The notes below the pieces were generated by a model, which did not search any database, had not been told where the DNA came from, and worked only from the letters and a program-made list of their open reading frames with translations. Below, piece after piece: positions 17,655 to 30,900 of a DNA stretch of 63,879 nucleotides. Source of the DNA: a virus. Each line of letters starts with the position of its first letter. Position 1 is the first letter of the stretch. The stretch covers positions 1 through 63,879 of the IMG/VR virus record IMGVR_UViG_3300044971_001666; one strand, 5' to 3'. The translations under genes were made by a program, and so were the position numbers.

Positions 17655-18932
17655 ATGAATTTAGTATATAATACAATTAGTGCCAATGGCGCAGATGTAA
17701 GCATAAACGGGAAGATTATTACCGTTTCAAATGCAGCAGATGGAACAAGTGCTACGTTTAACGCAGCAGGGCTTCCTAGCATAATTAAAAGACAACGTAA
17801 AGTAACAGGCGTAAGCAGAGTAGTTACTTTAACACCAACAGCAGCAGCAGCAAAAGTTTACACTGTAAAAATCAGAGCAACAAATGTTCTTGACGGTGGA
17901 ACTCAAGTATTCTCGTACAGCTATGCTTCTGATTTAGTAACTGCGCCAAGTGCAACTGTAATTTGTACTGCCTTAGAAGCAGCTATTAATGCAGACACTA
18001 GAATCTCGGTTACAGCAAGTGGCACAGCTACTTTGATTTTAACGGGTGATGTTGGATATTGGGATTTCAGTGTTCAATCAGTAGGAACAGGCGTATTAAC
18101 TGCAACAGTTGATGGCGGTTCGGTAACAAGTGGTTGGATTGCAAATACAATTCAAGTAGCAACAGGTACGCCAACAGATGCAGCGACTTCTTATACTGTT
18201 AAAATAGTAATGGATAACGCCTTGACGGGAGTTTCTCAAGAAGAATTTTTCTATACTGCACCTCAAGTAACAGACGCAACAGGAACAGTAACAGCCTTAA
18301 AAGCATTAATTAATGCAGATACAAGGTCAACTGTAACAGCAAGCGGTACTGCTACTTTAATTTTAACAGCTAAAAGTGGTTACTATACTTTCACTCCAAC
18401 AAGTGTAGGTGTAGGCACAATAACTTGGGCTGCCACAACAGCAACCGAAGCAGCAGTAATTGGTCAAGGATTAGGTTCTTACTTAATCAATAGCCAATTT
18501 AACGATAGTAACATTGTATCGGGTACAAGCTACACTTCGTTCTTTATTCCAATTGAAACAGAAAAAGCATTAGGCGGTAATGATTTGAAAAAACAAACAT
18601 TATTCTTATCAATATTTGTTTCAGAAAGTGCAACAAATTACGAAAGTTTTGCGGGTGCATACGGGACATTGACACAAGCAGTACAAGGTATCAATGCAAC
18701 ATGGGCAGCAGCAGCAGGAACAGCAGCAGTAACCACAATTACAGGCGCAATTGCTTTAGCGGGCGGTAGCACATTTGGTGGCGAGAACATAAGAACAGGA
18801 GATGTTATTTACTACACAGCGGGAACTTACTACCCTGTGGAAGCAATAACAACTACCTTAGCGGGTGTTTCTGCTAACAAAGTAGCGGTAACAGCAGCAG
18901 CGTTTAGCAAAGTGTTGTTACGCAGAATTTAA
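17655..18932 (+). CDS. Head-associated protein with a tandem-duplicated domain
   Basis: A 425 aa protein containing two related units of about 85 residues. Each begins YTVKI and includes 'A..L.AAINADTR.(S/T)VTASGTATLILT' followed by a GY aromatic segment and T/V-rich strands. Small residues dominate (A/T/G/S). Duplicated beta domains next to the capsid gene suggest a decoration or head-fibre protein. A terminator follows. Confidence 0.6.
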   Translation: MNLVYNTISANGADVSINGKIITVSNAADGTSATFNAAGLPSIIKRQRKVTGVSRVVTLTPTAAAAKVYTVKIRATNVLDGGTQVFSYSYASDLVTAPSATVICTALEAAINADTRISVTASGTATLILTGDVGYWDFSVQSVGTGVLTATVDGGSVTSGWIANTIQVATGTPTDAATSYTVKIVMDNALTGVSQEEFFYTAPQVTDATGTVTALKALINADTRSTVTASGTATLILTAKSGYYTFTPTSVGVGTITWAATTATEAAVIGQGLGSYLINSQFNDSNIVSGTSYTSFFIPIETEKALGGNDLKKQTLFLSIFVSESATNYESFAGAYGTLTQAVQGINATWAAAAGTAAVTTITGAIALAGGSTFGGENIRTGDVIYYTAGTYYPVEAITTTLAGVSANKVAVTAAAFSKVLLRRI

Positions 18933-18960
18933 GAAGTTTTCTTTCATAGGTTCATAGATT

Positions 18961-18992
18961 AAAAGCTGTTCAGAAATGGGCAGCTTTTTTTT
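18961..18992 (+). terminator. Rho-independent terminator
   Basis: AAAGCTGTTC and GGGCAGCTTT pair around AGAAAT, with a run of eight T. It ends the capsid transcript. Confidence 0.8.
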
Positions 18993-19006
18993 GTGAAAAA
19001 ATGTGT

Positions 19007-19014
19007 TACTTTTG
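19007..19014 (+). promoter_or_regulatory. -7 box upstream of the GNAT-like gene
   Basis: TACTTTTG, 17 nt before the ATG at 19032 and just after the terminator. A TTG occurs at 18991-18993, but the spacing is short (13 nt), so the -33 element is uncertain. Confidence 0.4.
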
Positions 19015-19031
19015 AAGAAAGAAATAACACT

Positions 19032-19520
19032 ATGAAAAAAATACACAAAGAACTTTGCGACAATTGGTTTGAAACCATAAAAGAATGTTATGTTGGCGAT
19101 GATGATTTAATTAACAAATATCATATTTTAGCCCCAACAACAATTGAACTTGCCACAGCAAACACAGTACAAGTACTTGTAAATGCGGGTATGACAAACA
19201 AATATACTTTGTATTCAGTATTTTGGAAAGGCGAGTTAATGGGGTATTACGGAATAGAAATAGCAGTAGTAGCGCAAGGTAAAGTTCCGATGCTAACAGG
19301 CTTTTGTATAAAAAAACAATTCAGAAGCAAAGAAATGAAGAAAAAGTTTTTCGATATAGTTCGTGAGCATTTTGTAGAGAAAAGAATACTCACAGCAATC
19401 TACGATAAAAATACTAGAGCATTAAGTTTTATTAGTAAAAACGGTGGCGAAGTAATACACAAAGCAAACCTTTTAGTAGATGGAATTGGGTACGCTGATT
19501 TTCACTTGGTAACATTCTAA
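19032..19520 (+). CDS. GNAT-like acetyltransferase-fold protein
   Basis: I use the ATG at 19032 (162 aa), because an upstream in-frame start would precede the predicted promoter box. A beta strand (YTLYSVFWKGELMGYYGIEI), a 'GFCIKKQFRSKEMKKKFFDIV' segment resembling the acetyl-CoA loop region, and ALSFISKNGGEVI near the C-terminus give a GNAT-like layout. GNAT-fold proteins occur among podovirus virion genes. The canonical Q/RxxGxG/A motif is poor, so it may be catalytically inactive. Confidence 0.55.
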   Translation: MKKIHKELCDNWFETIKECYVGDDDLINKYHILAPTTIELATANTVQVLVNAGMTNKYTLYSVFWKGELMGYYGIEIAVVAQGKVPMLTGFCIKKQFRSKEMKKKFFDIVREHFVEKRILTAIYDKNTRALSFISKNGGEVIHKANLLVDGIGYADFHLVTF

Positions 19521-19587
19521 AAATAAATATTGAATAATGTTTCATTTTTTATTTAAATTGCAAACAAATATAAAAACCATTATTATT

Positions 19588-20385
19588 ATGCCACTAACAA
19601 TAGCAGCAATTGGAGGAGCAGTAAACTTAGGTGTAACAGCATTTAGGGGAATGAACGCTTCGCAAGAAAAGAATAGACAACAAGCACGTTTAGACACGCT
19701 TTCGGCTACTGCTTTGCCAAAGTTTAAAGTGTCAGACGAAATAAATAGTATTTATGGTCAAGCATCAAGCGAAGCATTGAATCCAATGGGGTTTAGTGGT
19801 GCTGAAAAAAATGCTTTCAACCAAAACATATCACAAAATTACAACACTCAATTTTACAATGCTGTAAACAGAACGGGTGGACAAACGGGAAGATTTGCAA
19901 ACGCTGTATTGAGTGGAAATAACATAAATGCTATGAACACCTTTGCAAGTAATGACGCTTCATTAGCAAGGCAAAATAGAATGGCTGCATTATCAAGAAT
20001 GATGAGTGGAGCAAATACAATTCAAGGAGTTGAAAACGCAAATAGCCAAGCTGAAATACAAAGACGATTAATGACCGAACAAGCATTAGGAGGCGCAGTA
20101 GCACAACAAAACCAAAACATTGACCAAGCGTGGAAGTCAGTTGGAGATTTGGGTGCTATGGGTGCGGGTTACGCTTTAAGCGGATATGGTGGTGTAGATA
20201 AAGTTAAAAAAATTGATACAAGTGGAAACATATTTAATGGGAATTATGGTTTTAGTAAACCAAAAGGACAATTTGATAACTTAAAAATAGTAGTGCCTTC
20301 AACTACAAATAAAGTGCAAAATCCATTTTCATTCCCGAATATACAAGACATGACATATAATGCTAAAACAGGGAGGTACGAATAA
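19588..20385 (+). CDS. Putative internal virion/ejection protein, 265 aa
   Basis: The ATG at 19588 (MPLTIAAIGGAVNLG) is preferred over one 17 codons upstream. A small-residue hydrophobic N-terminal helix is followed by Q/N/A-rich helical sequence and another Gly/Ala-rich segment (AMGAGYALSGYGG). This resembles T7 gp14-type ejection proteins in composition and position. The stop overlaps the next ATG. Confidence 0.6.
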   Translation: MPLTIAAIGGAVNLGVTAFRGMNASQEKNRQQARLDTLSATALPKFKVSDEINSIYGQASSEALNPMGFSGAEKNAFNQNISQNYNTQFYNAVNRTGGQTGRFANAVLSGNNINAMNTFASNDASLARQNRMAALSRMMSGANTIQGVENANSQAEIQRRLMTEQALGGAVAQQNQNIDQAWKSVGDLGAMGAGYALSGYGGVDKVKKIDTSGNIFNGNYGFSKPKGQFDNLKIVVPSTTNKVQNPFSFPNIQDMTYNAKTGRYE

Positions 20386-21911
20386 TGCCAGTAAGTTTAG
20401 GACAAGCAATAAGCGGTAAGTACGCTCAAAATTACGATAGCACAACGCCTTTACTAAAAGGTTTTCAAATAGGCGCACAAAAAAGGCAGAACAGCGAAGT
20501 TGCTAGAGCAAGGAAAGAAGCTGCACAACAAAAACAGAACGCCAACTTTTTAAAACAAGTAAGTGGTTCTATTCTTGTAAAAGGAATTGATGACGTAGAT
20601 AGAGCAGCTTATCAAGAAGCGGTAAGTGGAATATTTTCAGAAGCGCAGAAATTAGGCGAAAGTGGCGACCCTGATAGCTACGTTGGTAGAATGAAATTAC
20701 TAGGTCAAATACCTATCATTAATCAAAACTTCCAAGCTAGAGGAAAAGCATTAGAAGATATGCGAGTAGCGTACAATAAAGGAGAATTAGGCGCACAAGA
20801 TAGTGAAGTGTTTGCTGAAATGCAAAGAGTGGGCGACCCTCGTAAACTTAAAGGGACACCAAATAAACTGTTCGGAAGCGCATCAATTACAGACGATGGA
20901 ATGATGGTTAAAAGCCCTTACAACAAAGTAAATGTAAACAAAGAAGTTGATGTTTATTTAGGAGATTTAAGCAAACAAAACATTGGAATATTAGCATCTA
21001 AATACGGAACAATGTATGAGAATATTAAAGGTATTCCAAGCGACCAAGCACAGCTAAAACAATTATTTGGTGCTGAATACAAAAATCTTCAAGGAGTTAA
21101 AACAATGGAAGATTTAGCTGCATCTGTTTGGGAAAGCAATCAAAACTTACAATACACTTACTTAGACAATAATCGTAAAGACTTATTAGAAAAGTTTGAA
21201 AAAGACGGATTGCCAATAAACCAAAACCCTAAAGCAATGGAATATGCAAGGGCAAAGTTTATAGACGAGCAAAAGAACCGAGCCAAAGCAGAAATGAAGT
21301 TGGAAGGAATTAAGCAAGTTAGTAATGGTAGGAATAATAATTACGGAAGTTCTTTCACTAATTTTGGAGGAGGTATTATAAGTAACGGAATTAGGATACA
21401 GCCTAGTTCAACAGAAGAAAATGTATATGTTATTGATAAGCCAAACGAAAAAGGTAAAGAAACAGAAGTTTTAAAAGCAACATTTTTTGAAGGTAAAGAC
21501 GTAAAACCATTTGATAAAATTGATTCTTACATAAGAGTTGGAGATGATAAATATATTGTAAAAGGAATATATGATAAAAATCCAACACAAGTATTTGGAC
21601 TAACAAGACAACAAATAAACACAGCAACAGGAATTGGTGAAGATGCTTTGGCTGCTGCTAAAATTGCTTTTGATGCTGACAAAGAAGAAGCGTTACGCCA
21701 AGATTACGTTAAACTAAGAAAATCATTAGGTGATACTAGAGATTATTCTACATTATTTAATGGTGATAATGAAGGGCAACCAACATATAAAAACAAGTGG
21801 AAGGACTATCAATCAAAAGACTTTCCAAAAAAAGGAACACCAACTAATACAAAACCAATAGCACCTAAAAAAGGTAAAAACAGTACAGGATTTGACCCTA
21901 ACGGAAAATAA
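20385..21911 (+). CDS. Putative internal virion protein, 508 aa
   Basis: A charged helical protein with an N-terminal KRQNSEVARARKEAAQQKQ coiled-coil segment, a central beta-prone stretch and a Lys-rich C-terminus. It lies between the 265 aa ejection candidate and the 4390 aa giant protein, with overlapping or 2-nt junctions, so the three are probably made and packaged together. Confidence 0.6.
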   Translation: MPVSLGQAISGKYAQNYDSTTPLLKGFQIGAQKRQNSEVARARKEAAQQKQNANFLKQVSGSILVKGIDDVDRAAYQEAVSGIFSEAQKLGESGDPDSYVGRMKLLGQIPIINQNFQARGKALEDMRVAYNKGELGAQDSEVFAEMQRVGDPRKLKGTPNKLFGSASITDDGMMVKSPYNKVNVNKEVDVYLGDLSKQNIGILASKYGTMYENIKGIPSDQAQLKQLFGAEYKNLQGVKTMEDLAASVWESNQNLQYTYLDNNRKDLLEKFEKDGLPINQNPKAMEYARAKFIDEQKNRAKAEMKLEGIKQVSNGRNNNYGSSFTNFGGGIISNGIRIQPSSTEENVYVIDKPNEKGKETEVLKATFFEGKDVKPFDKIDSYIRVGDDKYIVKGIYDKNPTQVFGLTRQQINTATGIGEDALAAAKIAFDADKEEALRQDYVKLRKSLGDTRDYSTLFNGDNEGQPTYKNKWKDYQSKDFPKKGTPTNTKPIAPKKGKNSTGFDPNGK

Positions 21912-21913
21912 AT

Positions 21914-24900
21914 ATGCCAGTAGAAAAAGATTATATAGGAGGATTACATGGTTATCTTAAAGAAAACTTTGGAGATGATTTTAAATTAACCACAGAGCAG
22001 TTTAAGTCAAAACTATCTACTGATAGTGCTTATGCTAATCAATTACATGGATATTTAAAAGAAAACTTTGGGGAAGGATTTAAATTAGATATAGCAGACT
22101 TTCAGAATAAGGTAGGATATATTGACCCATCAAAAAAAAAACAAAATTCTTCACCAAACTTCGCAACTACTTTACAAGAAGCTATCACTCCTTTACCAAG
22201 TGGTGTTCAAAAGCCATTAGAATCGAGTTCGCCATTAGCGTCAAATTTAAAGTCGGTAGCGACAGAGAAACCGATTGATGCTAAAACTGCGCTTTTGCAA
22301 AAGGCTAATCAAGAGCAAAATCTATCTAATCCATTAGAAGGAACTACTCAAACTGATGTTTTTATAGAAGAAAATAGAAAGCCAACAGTCTTAAATATGG
22401 CTAAATCTATTAATAATAAATCTCAAGAAAGAGTAAAAGTATTAACAGAACGAGTTGGATTACTTAAAGGAATAAAAGACTTTGAAGCGCAGATACCTAA
22501 AATTCAAGAAAGCGCACAGCAATTATCTGATATAGTTAAAGACCCAACACAACCTATTACTTCAAGACAAGCAGCGCAAGAACAATTAAAGCTATATCAA
22601 GACCAGTTTGACCAATTTGAAAATGCTGTAAATAATTATAAAGGATTGATTGATAAAGAAAAATCAATTATTACCGATATTCATAAAGACGAAGATTTAA
22701 GGCAAAAAGGACTAGAACGAGATTATAACAGTATAACAGCTTTTGTTGACGCAATAAAGTCGTCAACGATAAAAGTAGGTGCGGGAGGTGCGGGAATGTT
22801 TAATACACTAGGGCTAAGTGGCGACCCCGAAGATACTAATTCGGAAAACAATGAGCAAGTTCAGAATGAAGTAAGAAATAATGTTCAGACCATTAAAAAA
22901 TTTGGCGAAAGTCTAGTTACTCAAGAAACCCCTAAAAACTTTGAAAAAATATTTGAAGGAGATTTTAGTACAAAAAAATTGAAATACATTTTAGCGCAAG
23001 GAATAGGTCAAACTATTCCAACAGTAGCAGCAGGATTTTTAGGAGGTGCGGGCGGTGCTACCATTGCGGGTGCGGGTTTAGGATTTATCGAAAGTAAAGA
23101 TATGTTTAAGGCTGCGGGACTGAACGAAAAACAATCTGATTGGGCTGCTTTTGGACTAGCAATTCCTTTGGGCGCACTAGATGAATATGGTATTTCGGAC
23201 ATTATTACAAAGCCAATTGGCAAGTTAATTTTAAAAGAAACCACCGAAGACGTAATAAAAACACTTGCTAAAAAAGAACTTACAAACGAAGCTATTTTTG
23301 AAACCGTAAAGAAAACTTTAGGCGAAAAAATAAAAGAATATAGTATTGATGTAGCTAAAGCGGGTTGGAAAGAACCATTAACAGAAATGGAACAAGCCCT
23401 TTTAAGTGAGGGTGCAAAGCAAGCCACAGAAGAAATTACGGGCAAAGATAGTAACGCTAATCAAACACTATCTGAATATTTTAAACAAACTGCTTTAAAA
23501 ATAGCAGAAGAAGGTGTTTATGGATTAGCGGGTGGAGTAGGATTATCGGCAGTTACTAGCGCAATCCAAAACAGAACTACTCCAAGTGCTTATCAAAGAG
23601 CAATGGAATTAAAGAACCCCGAACTTTTACAAGACTTTACCGAACAACTAGATTCAGAAGTACAAAGCGGTAGATTAACAACCGAACAAGCGCAAATAGC
23701 CTTAGAAAACGTAAAGAAAATTCAAGAACTTGACGGTAAAATACCTAATACAATAAAGGATATTGATAAAAGAAGTATGGCTGCTTCATTAGTTGGGGTA
23801 AAAGACGAACTTAAACTAGAAATTGAAGGTAAAGACGAAACTTTAGTACAACCACTAAAAGACGAGATAAAAAATATTGACCAAACCTTATTAGACATAG
23901 CGCAAAACAAACCAATAGAGGAGATAGAAAACGGATTAAATGAACAAGAAACAAGTATGTCGGAAATCCCGACTAACCAAGAACAGAAGATTGAAACACC
24001 TCAAGAAACTAAAACCACTACTACACCAAGCAGCGATAATAGTAGTGAAGTGGCAGCACTTGGTAGTGTAGAAGTGCCTAAAACGCTATCCCAATTAAAA
24101 ATAAGTGATGAAATAACTCAAACTTTAGAAAATAAGTTAAAAGGGTTAGAATCAGAAAGAACAAATAAACTTATTGAAAACAAAGGGAAAGGTAAATTTG
24201 ATGATAGATTAAAAGACGAGATTGAAGAAGTAAAAAGAAATATTTATAAAAGAGAAAATGAATTAGCATCAAGGAGAAATTCTGACTTAGAAAGTAAAAT
24301 TAAAGATGGCTCTCTATTGAAATTAATTTCAGAAAATAAAATAACTGCCGAAGATGCAAGAGGATTGATTATAGAATCGGGAATGGAAATTCCATCTGAA
24401 ATTCAATCTATTGTAGATAAAAATAAACAAGACAAAAAAGAAAACAAGCAATCAATTATTGAAAGAGATACCGACTTTTTAGGAAACGAGAAAGAAGCGT
24501 ATATGGTTAATAATGACAAGGCAAATGGAATTAGAACTCAAGAAGATATTGACTACTATAAGGCAAATGTAAAAAGAGCAATAGAATCGGGTAAATACGA
24601 AAAATCTGTAAAAGAAGGAAGAATGACTGCTAATGATGCAAGAATTATTGTTGAAAGTTATGGGCTAAAAGTACCAAAAACATTAGAAACTTTATTAAAA
24701 ACAGAACAAACCAATGAACCTACACCAATCGAAGCAACTATTCCTACAAGCAATAAAGGAACACAAACAGCAGAACCCACTAAGCAAGATGGTGAAGCAA
24801 AGGTTGAAAGTAAACCAATAGCTTTACCGAAAGAAAATGATGTAGTAACTTTAGAAGTACCAAACAGATTGCCTATAAAAATGGCATTTAAAGATGGTGT

Positions 24901-27900
24901 TTGGAAACAAAAAATAGGAAACGAATTTACAGAAGTAGCAAAATCAGTACAAGATAATGCACAAGCAAAGTTTGACGAACAAAATAAAACCCAATTAGAA
25001 AATGGAATTAATAAAACGGAATCGAAGGAATCAAAGCCCATCACTATTCAGAGAGGAAAAGAGGCTGACAAAGAAGGAGCAAATGCAAATGCTCGTAATG
25101 AAGCAAAAAGAGAGGAAATTAAATCAGCCTTTAAAAAGCTAAGAGATGAAGGATTGCTTAAAACGGCAGATAAAACATTAATAGGTAAGGCTAAAAGAGT
25201 TTTAGGCATTAAATCTGCGCCTATGTCTGACGCTGAAATTGATGTTCAAATGGCATTGATAGACGCTATGGCTGATGTTTGGAAGAAAACAACTGGCAAG
25301 GATAACTTTTACGAAACATTTATTGCAGACGTTAAAAAAGGGAACTTAGCTGAACTGCAAAAAATTGGCGGTGTGTTATTTCAAGATACAGAAAACACAA
25401 AAAGACCAACAACAAGGGTTACGCTTGCTGTTTTTGACGCAACTCAATTTGAAAAAATGAAAGGGCAGCAAGTAGCACCACAAGCTATTTCTGATTTAGT
25501 AAAAGGTCGTGGAAAACAAATTGAGAAAGATATTATTAACATGGTTCTTGGATATGATAAATATAAAGGACAAAAACGTATTTCTTTTGACGAATTTAGA
25601 AGTGATGTAGAAACACAAATAATGAAGTTAGAAAAAATCCGCACAGATTCTTACGCTAATTATGGTTATGACAACTTGGGCGATAATGAAAACTACGGAG
25701 AAAGAGAAACTGTAATATTTAATTCGCCTATTGAACATGGAGAAAAAGGACATTTTAGCGGTGATTTTACAACGGAAGGGTTAGACAAAACAGAGTGGGA
25801 ATTAAAGCAAATCCCTAATACAGACAAGTGGGCTGCAATGGATAAAAATATGCCTTCTAACGTAACAGCAGATAACGTTGCAGAATATGTTGGAACAGCA
25901 GGAGAAAAAGCAGAGGTAGAAAAGTGGATTGCCGATAGAGATAAAGAAAGTATTGGAGGTCTTAATAAAGGACTATTTGGACATATTAGAAAATGGTTTA
26001 ATAAGAGTGATGGAATATTTCATATAGCCGAACTACAATCTGATTATTATCAGAAAAATAAAGCAAGTGATTTATTAAAACCCGAAGTAGGACAAGATGA
26101 AATTGATGCTTACATGAACAAAAACGTGTGGCAGCCAATGGATAGAGAAATTTCAAGAAAAATAAAAGAACAATTTGGAATTACTGTTAAGAAGTTTGAT
26201 GATAAGTTTATTGCCTACGATAAAGAAGGTAGACCATTAAGCGAAGTAGAATTAAAAGAAGAACCGTTAGTTGGACTAAATGTAGGCGACTTTGAAGAAA
26301 ATGCAGTTGTAGTTTATGCACTTAAAAGCCTATCAGAACGTAGGGTTAATGATGAAAAATTAGAAAATGGAACATATAAAGGTACTCTTAATACGTCAAA
26401 AGATGGCGGAAAAATTGATACTGTTATTTTAAATACTGAAAAAGAAGTAGAGGATTTCGCCAAAGCAAATGATGGAAGACTTAATGGCTCAGAAGATAGT
26501 TATAATGTTATAAGAGAAAACTACCACGAAGAAAGAAAAAAACTAAGACAAACCGAAGAACAAAAATTTATACAAAAGCGTCAAGCAGAGTTAGAAAAAA
26601 CAAAACCAACTAATATACAGCTTAAACAATTTGTAGCTTCACAGAAAGTACATGAATTGAGGTTGCTAAGAGAAGCAATTAAAATGGCAGCAGACGAAGG
26701 TGCTGAAACAGTAAGATTTCCTGACCAATATACACTTGCTGTTATTGAGGGATATACTGATGCAACAGGACAAGGTAACACGCCATACGAAGTAGTTAAT
26801 GGAGATTCTGATAGATTATATGAAGGCGACATGATTGATTATGGTGGAGAAAATATGACTGTTGTAGAACAAAACAGAGATACAATAACAGTTGTTCCAA
26901 GTGATGAAGTTTCAATTTACAATCTTTACGATTTAATTAATGACGAAACAGATGATAGAGTTAGAGAAATAGAATATGAAGCAAAACGTCATTTTGGGGA
27001 TATGGAAGCTATTACAAAAGAAGATGTAGAAAGCTATGAACCTGACGAATGGATGGGAGCAGAAGCAAAATCATTATTAGAGGAATATTTTGAGCAAAAT
27101 GAAGAAGAAGAAACTGTAAGTTGGAAAGAAATAAAAAATGGATTATACGATAGTATAAATTCAAATTATAGCGAAATGAGTGTTGATGATATTCTTGGTT
27201 GGAGTGGAACTGTATGGCAAGATGGTGATACTATTTATGCAATTGAGGGTAGAAACTATGAAACATTTAATCAGCCCGATGGGTACGAAGAATCTTCAAC
27301 AAAAGAAGATTACTACGATAATTTAAGTAGCGACCAAAAAACAGTAGTTGATAAATACGGAGAATTAGGCAAGCAATTTGAAAAAATGCGCCCCGATGCA
27401 AGACTTATTCAAGACGAAAATGGAATGGGATGGTACGAAACAACTATAACAGAAGAAGACAAGAATAACCCTATTGTAGCATTTCAAGAAGAAGGTGGAA
27501 AAGTAAAAGGTGCTATTGACTTTACTAATAATAACAAAGCTACACTATATGTTTTTGATGGAGCAGATATATCTACACTTGCACATGAAATGAGCGGACA
27601 TTTAGGGCGTAGAGTGTTAGAAAAATTAGCAGAAGCAAGCCCCGAATTTGCTAAAAAATACGAAGCAGTTAAAAAATGGGCAGGAGTAAAAGATGTTTGG
27701 ACTACAAAAGCAGAAGAAAAATTTGCAAGAGGATTTGAAAGATATTTAAGAGATGGCGTAGCCCCAACAAAAGCATTAAAAGAAGTTTTTAGTAAACTGA
27801 AAGAATGGCTTAGTGGTATTTATAAAATTATAAAGGGCAGTTCAATTGATGTAAAATTAACTAACGATGTAAGAAATGTATTTGATTCATTATTAGGCAA

Positions 27901-30900
27901 AGAACAAGTAGAACAAAAGCCTACAACAGCCGAAAAAGTAGCTAAAGCCGAAAAAAGCATTAACGACATTCGTAACAAACTAAAAGAAAAATTCAAAGTA
28001 AACTTACCCGAAGGAACACAAACCAAAGGATTTACAATGAACGAATTAATTGATGTAATAGCTGATACTGCAATACAAATAGCTAAAACAGGAATTGAAA
28101 TAAACGAAGCAATAAAACAAGCTATTCAATATTTAAAAGAAGAAGGCGATTTAGAAGACTTTGACGAAACCGAAATTTTTGATAAAGCCAAAGAAGCGGT
28201 AAGTACCACCGAAGCAGCAATAGTAAAAGACCCTATTTTAAAGCGTATAAACAAAGCATTTTTAAAGATAGGTACTGAAATACTTGACAATGCCGAAGCG
28301 TTAATGGCTAAAGCAGCAAGCATAGTTGGCGATGTAAGGAAAAACGTAACAGCAGGATTTGAAACAAGGGATGGCAAACCTATTGGCTTCACTTACGATA
28401 CAGACCAAGTAGCAAGAGAAAGGTTTGACTTCTCTAAATTAAAACAAATAGGCAAAGGAAGTGACAGAACTGTTTTTGATTTAGGTAATGGAAGAGTGCT
28501 TAAAGTTGCTCATACAGCAAGAGGATTAGAGCAAAATATTTACGAAGGAGATTACCTTTTAAAAGGGATTATTCCAGAAGTTTTTGAAAGAGGGCTTAAT
28601 TATGTTGTTGTAGAAAACACTCCAAGACTAAAAGCAGCCGACAAAGTAATTACTTACGACTACGAAACAGGCGAAGAAAATGGCACAACAACAGCAGGAG
28701 ATATGTTAAGGCAGCTAGGTCAGTTTAATCAGTCGCATTTTGAAAAGCATAATGATAACCTACTTAGAATACTTGGAAAGTTTGGATTTAGCGATATAAT
28801 GTCTTATGACGTTTTGTTTGGCGATTTTACTGCAATAAGAAATTGGGGGTATAAAGACGGAATGGCGGTGCATTTAGACGGAGGTACTTTTGGTGGCGTA
28901 AGAATGCTCACTAATCATAAAAATAAAGCACCTTTAAGCGACCCAGAATTTAGGGAGATTTACAATAAGAGTAAGCAGTTAAAAAAACAATTTGGAGATA
29001 CTGATAAAAACACTAGGTTCAATATTACAATGCCTAATGGTAGCCAAGTAACGGTTAAGCCATTTGAATCAAATAGCGAGGATAAAAACAACGCCCTTAT
29101 AAGAGAAAACAATATAGAAGGCAAGTTACTTAACAAGCAAGAATCGGAAAGTCTTCAAAAGGAAATTGAATCTAAATACCAAATAGAAGGTCAGCCTAAA
29201 TTTGGACAAGAAAATGAAGATATTAGAACAAATTTATTTAACTACGAAAATCCGATAGCAGAAAAAGATGTAAATGGAGTTAATTTAAGAATTGCAGAAG
29301 GATTAATAGAGGGAGAAAAATTTTCTGGCAATAGAAAAAAAACCTTTTTACTGTACGCAGATGGTAAAATAGTTGGTAAGTTTTATTCTGTTGAAGATGC
29401 TAAAAAAGTTGTAAAGTTTATTGAGCAAAATCTAATTAATCAAAAAACACTACTCCCACAAGGTCAACCCTTATTTCAATTAAACGACAAAGGAGAAATA
29501 CTTGGCTTTACTCATAACGGTAAAATATACTTAAACGGAGAAAAAATAACAGCTAATACCACAATGGAAGAGGCTGGACATATTTGGATTAATTGGGCTA
29601 AAGAAAACCGTTCAGACTTATACAAACAAGGCATTGAGAAGGTATTAGGAAGCAAATATTTAATCGAAGTAAACAATAACCCTAACTACCAAGCAGAAGC
29701 CCTTAAAGCAGGGGAAAAAGGCAGCGAAGCGTATAATGCTTATATGCAAGAAGAAGCATTAGCAAAAGCAATAGCTGATAATGGTGCTAAGTTTATTACA
29801 GAAACAAGAAAAGCTAATTTCAGAGAGTGGGTAACTGCAATGTGGAAAGAAGTTGTAAAAGCCTTCGGAATACAGAACTTATCACCTAATCAAGTTAAAA
29901 AACTAACTTTAGAGCAATTTGCTAAAATGGCTGCTGCCGATGTGTTCAAGAAAGAATCGGTTATGACTGATAAGGAGAAAGCAACTGCTAAAGTAGAAAT
30001 ATTAGACGCTGACCAAAAAATGTTAGTTGACGATATTACCATTGCTGAAAATGACGAAGAAACTATACAAGGCGTAAAAGGCTTTATAGATTCTATGAAT
30101 AGAGCAAAAGGGCTTACTCAAGAAGAGAAAGACGCAATGAATGAGCGTTTGGGTAGGAACTATGAAGTATTATCAAATGAAAAACTTGAACTAATTGGTA
30201 AAACTATTATTGAAGAATTAGGTGGACTAGACAAGGCATTATTAGAAGCGCAAAACGCTAAATCTGATTTATTGCCTTACATGAAAACCTTTATTCTAGG
30301 TCAAGCAATACTTGAGAATAAGAAATTAGAACAAAACGCTGCAACCCAAGAAGCCAAAAATAAATATGCCGACATTCAAATAGATTTGTTTGATAAACTA
30401 GACAACCTTTCAAGGGATTTTGGTAGAGCAATTCAATACTTAAATAAACTTTACAGCAAAAGCGCATTAGCGGTAACTAGAAAAGCTAAAAAGATTTTAG
30501 CTGATAGAAATGGTGCGAACCAAATTGAAGCCGAACAAGCAGCCGATAAAATAGAAGCAGCAATATTTGAAGATGATAATACAGATTCAGCAAACGAAGC
30601 CTTACAAGACCTTTTAAATAACGAAAAGGAAAAAGTAAAAGAGTTAGAAGCTGCTTACGAAAAACTTAAAAAACAAATTGCTAATCCAACCGAACCAAGA
30701 CCTAATAATCCTAAAAGAGATTTAGGCTCAAGTAAGGATAAAAAAGCAACTATAAAAAGACTTAAAGAAACCAAGTACAATGCGAATAGACAAAACATAA
30801 TTCCTATTGCACCTCCTAAACTAATGGAAGATTTAAATGATTTGACATTAGAATACATGGAAGAAGGATTTTATGATTTTGAGGACATTCAGAAAAAACT

